Shown here piece after piece: positions 34,102-35,944 of a stretch of 35,944 nucleotides of DNA (positions are counted from its first letter, which is position 1; each line of letters begins with the position of its first letter). The stretch covers positions 1 through 35,944 of the forward strand of contig JAVHVN010000074.1 of the NCBI GenBank assembly GCA_032160545.1. The letters run 5' to 3'. This stretch comes from DATGFB01 sp032160545 (GTDB lineage Bacteria > Actinomycetota > Actinomycetes > Mycobacteriales > Jatrophihabitantaceae). The translations under genes were made by a program, and so were the position numbers. The notes beneath the pieces were generated by a model, which saw nothing but the letters and a program-made list of their open reading frames with translations, had not been told where the DNA came from and ran no database searches.

Positions 34102-34494
34102 TCAGTCGGGTCGCACAGACAGCACCGGGCACGCGGCCGCGACGATGATCTTCTGGGCGTTGCTTCCGAGCAGCGCTTTGCCGACTGGTGACCGCCTCCG
34201 AAGCCCGACCACGATCAGTTCGGTTTCCCGCGCCGCCGCTTCCTGCAGCACAGCCTCCGCGACGTCAGTGGCATCGAGTACCTGCACGATCTCGCAGGCG
34301 ATGCCGTCGCTCGCCAGCCGGTTTCGGACTCCGTCCAGATCCTTCTCGTCGGCAAAGGTGACGTCGGCGAAGTTGCTGCGGATCGCCACGTTCACGATCA
34401 CGACGGGAGTGCCGCGGATCGTCGCCTCACCAATGGCAACCTGCAACGCGGCCCAACCCTCGGCCGTTGGGATGTAACTGACCAGGATGCTCAT
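34102..34494 (-). CDS. Universal stress protein (UspA family)
   Basis: A 130-aa single-domain protein. It begins MSILVSYIPTAEGWAALQVAI, with the first strand and helix of the fold, although the usual Asp after the first strand is missing (SYIPT). The C-terminal nucleotide-loop motif is present as VVGLRRRSPVGKALLGSNAQ, close to GxxG...G(S/T), so ATP or cAMP binding is possible. The end AACPVLSVRP is standard. Universal stress proteins help cells in starvation or redox stress. It converges on the DUF6582-like gene with 37 bp between stops. Confidence 0.92.
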   Translation of the reverse strand: MSILVSYIPTAEGWAALQVAIGEATIRGTPVVIVNVAIRSNFADVTFADEKDLDGVRNRLASDGIACEIVQVLDATDVAEAVLQEAAARETELIVVGLRRRSPVGKALLGSNAQKIIVAAACPVLSVRPD

Positions 34495-34704
34495 CGCGTA
34501 GCCCCCTCGCCTGACCGCGTCATTCGCAACTTACGCCGACGAGATGAATCCTGGTCGCCGAAGGCGTTCCGATCGACGCGGTTGTCTACTTGATGTGCCG
34601 CAGGAGCGCGGCGACCGCTGGCGAGACCTCGCCGCCGAACGCTGGTCGTCGATGTTCGTGCGGCTGGTCACGGCCCAATGCGACCACGCTCCCGACGGTT
34701 CCGA

Positions 34705-35121
34705 TCAGCCCGCCGACGGCTCGCCAAGCTCTTGGAACAACGTCAACTGCAGACCGCCCGGCGCGTCCATACGGCTGTTGGACGAGCCCCACGGCGTGCG
34801 GGTCGGCGGCGCTAGGACGCTCGCACCGGCAGCGCCGAGCGCGTCGGTGGCCGCGGCCGTGTCGCGCACCTCGAACGCGACCCGGATCGGACCGGCGACG
34901 CGCCGTCCGACCTCGACCTGGTCGATGAACTCCGCCTGCGCCACGTCGATGATCTCGAGCGTCGCCCGACCGGCACTGAGGAGCACGACTCGCCCGTCGG
35001 GAGAGGAGAAGTCGGCTACCTGCTCGAGCCCGAACTCGTCGCGGTAGAACCGCACCGCCGCGTCCCAGTCGTCGGCGGTGACCACCAGCCGCAGCTCGCT
35101 CACCTGCGCATCAGCGCTCAT
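34705..35121 (-). CDS. VOC-family (glyoxalase/bleomycin-resistance fold) protein
   Basis: A 138-aa protein with the start set at ATG 35121; a GTG at 35169 would add 16 residues and cannot be excluded, since neither has a strong ribosome site. Two beta-alpha-beta-beta-beta halves are visible: SELRLVVTADDWDAAVRFYR, then DEFGLEQVADFSSPDGRVVLL, and a second half starting PIRVAFEVRDTAAATDAL and ending DAPGGLQLTLFQEL. The fold covers glyoxalases, dioxygenases and antibiotic-binding proteins. Metal ligands are not well defined here, so no reaction is assigned. Confidence 0.85.
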   Translation of the reverse strand: MSADAQVSELRLVVTADDWDAAVRFYRDEFGLEQVADFSSPDGRVVLLSAGRATLEIIDVAQAEFIDQVEVGRRVAGPIRVAFEVRDTAAATDALGAAGASVLAPPTRTPWGSSNSRMDAPGGLQLTLFQELGEPSAG

Positions 35122-35305
35122 GCCCGCACAACCGCGCGGTAGCCGGTCATCTTCCACGCTCGGCGGCACTCATGAGGGAATACGTCGAACACCCGCACAG
35201 GCCCAAACCCAGCACCGCAGCGAGAACCACGCCACGGAACATGGCGCTGAGTGTGACATTCAGAGGCGTACGTCCGCACGCTCATGCCGCGTTAGGACCG
35301 GGAGA

Positions 35306-35500
35306 TCAGGTCGAGTGCAACGCGGCACCTGTCTGCGGATCGGCCAGGCTGACCACGTCGCTCGTGCAGAAGAAGTCGATTGTCGTACCGTCGAGACGTG
35401 GGCTGATGTTGGTCGTGACATGCGCCGAGTCATCACCGTCGTCGTATCCCCAAGCGATGTTGTGGACAACCAGCGTTGTGCCGTCTCGCAATGTCGCCAC
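35306..35500 (-). CDS. Small protein of unknown function
   Basis: A 64-aa protein starting at GTG 35500 (AGGAACGAG upstream). It reads VATLRDGTTLVVHNIAWGYD at the start, then an acidic GDDSAHVTTNISP segment and TIDFFCTSDVVSLADPQTG. This has the regular strand pattern of a small beta protein and resembles short conserved actinobacterial proteins of unknown role that share the NIAWG...HVTTNISP...DFFxTS pattern; I recall these only from memory and have no name for the family. The frame continues upstream without a stop, but the residues there look non-coding. Confidence 0.6.
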   Translation of the reverse strand: MATLRDGTTLVVHNIAWGYDDGDDSAHVTTNISPRLDGTTIDFFCTSDVVSLADPQTGAALHST

Positions 35501-35781
35501 CGTCTCGTTCCTGGAAGAAGGCGAGCAGCGTCTCGTCAGCCACCATGTCCGGACGCTAGCGCGAAGCCGTCTGAAAAAGACCGGACATGCCGCTGCGCGG
35601 TGCGACCACCCGACGCCACGTGTCACGACGCCACGCTCACCAGCGAAGGCGCCGGACGCCACGGTCGTGCACGCAACTAAGTACCCGTGGCCCAGTCAGT
35701 CCGGGCCTTGTGGGGCTGAAGACCTTCGGGTGATGCTTGACGGATCGGTGTCGGCTGGTCCTTGACACTCCTATCTGCAGG
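35501..35781. other. Gene-poor stretch beside an insertion sequence
   Basis: I see no gene that can be supported in these 281 bp. A 37-codon frame from an ATG at 35546 overlaps the small CDS in another phase and looks spurious. The right 40 bp should contain the terminal inverted repeat of the element at the window edge; a stretch starting TGTCGGCTGGTCC at about 35748 is a candidate, but the other end is outside the window, so it cannot be confirmed. Confidence 0.4.
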
Positions 35782-35944
35782 TTAGGTCCGTCGGGCGGTG
35801 TTGGCCTGGACGGATGCCCGTTTTTTGCGGACCTCCCCTCGGCTGCTGCGTTCGACGGTTTTGATGAGTTCGGCGCCGGACCAGATCTGGAGCAGGTCGT
35901 CGCTGACGTGGACGTCGACGTTGGAGCCGGCGTGAGCGATACCG
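35782..35944 (-). mobile_element. C-terminal end of an IS481-like transposase (cut by window edge)
   Basis: Reading leftward from the window edge, 53 codons are open down to TAA at 35784-35782. The residues HVSDDLLQIWSGAELIKTV and SRGEVRKKRASVQ match the C-terminal tail of IS481-family DDE transposases, which ends with a small beta domain and a basic GEVRKK stretch. The catalytic core is outside the window, so I cannot say whether the gene is intact. The element marks an insertion at the right edge. Confidence 0.7.

Noticed and set aside
35435..35546. A 37-codon frame from ATG 35546 as a separate small gene or as a frameshifted start of the 64-aa gene
   Set aside because: The 64-aa frame has its own GTG with an AGGA site, and its conserved-looking part starts there. 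Nothing supports a frameshift beyond the open upstream frame.

Overview
The window is very GC-rich, densely coded DNA from an actinobacterium (Actinomycetota). This rests on several observations: a DasR-like GntR regulator, a GTG/ATG start mix with stop/start overlaps of the ATGA/GTGA kind, an F420/NADP reductase-type protein beside a luciferase-like flavin enzyme, lipoprotein and Tat signals, and an IS481-type transposase end. I cannot name the genus. No rRNA, tRNA, CRISPR array or phage module was seen.

Left part (1-20471). After the 3' part of a DasR-like regulator comes a large divergent locus that I read as one functional unit. On the minus strand, from 16731 down to 770, lie an OmpR-type response regulator and its histidine kinase. 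They are followed by a 1745-aa secreted protein (SdrD-B-like modules plus a parallel beta-helix), three multicopper-oxidase-like proteins, a small membrane-anchored protein, a secreted S8 protease with four Ig-like repeats, and a ferric-reductase-like flavocytochrome. Almost all junctions overlap or are under 45 bp. On the plus strand, from 17024 to 20471, lie a small unknown ORF, a CopC-CopD copper-uptake fusion and a lytic transglycosylase, coupled by 4-base overlaps.

Two features make the locus notable. First, the copper ligands of a normal multicopper oxidase are divided between two proteins: one carries the full type-1 set and half of the trinuclear set in its first domain, the second carries the other half in its second domain, and the third carries none. 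This suggests a heteromeric six-cupredoxin enzyme, like ceruloplasmin in separate pieces. Second, the two operon promoters carry tandem 11-bp direct repeats of the kind OmpR-family regulators bind. Each array points toward its operon and ends exactly 86 bp before the first start codon, and each is followed by a shared -10/+1 sequence. A two-component system that switches on a copper enzyme, its copper supply and its wall-remodelling and surface-scaffold partners is the simplest reading. The substrate (Mn, Fe, Cu or an organic compound) is unknown.

Middle part (20498-30972). A MecA-type penicillin-binding lipoprotein is followed by an NADPH/F420 reductase-like protein and an LLM flavin oxidoreductase (coupled, minus strand). 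A divergent MarR regulator shares two palindromic operators with them. A complete five-gene peptide-type ABC importer follows (binding lipoprotein, two permeases in C-then-B order, two ATPases).

Right part (31021-35944). This holds mostly single genes: a nucleotidyltransferase, a TerD stress protein, a zinc polyol/alcohol dehydrogenase, a small basic DUF6582-like protein, a universal stress protein, a VOC protein and a 64-aa unknown. The window ends inside an IS481-like transposase, so the right edge is an insertion boundary.
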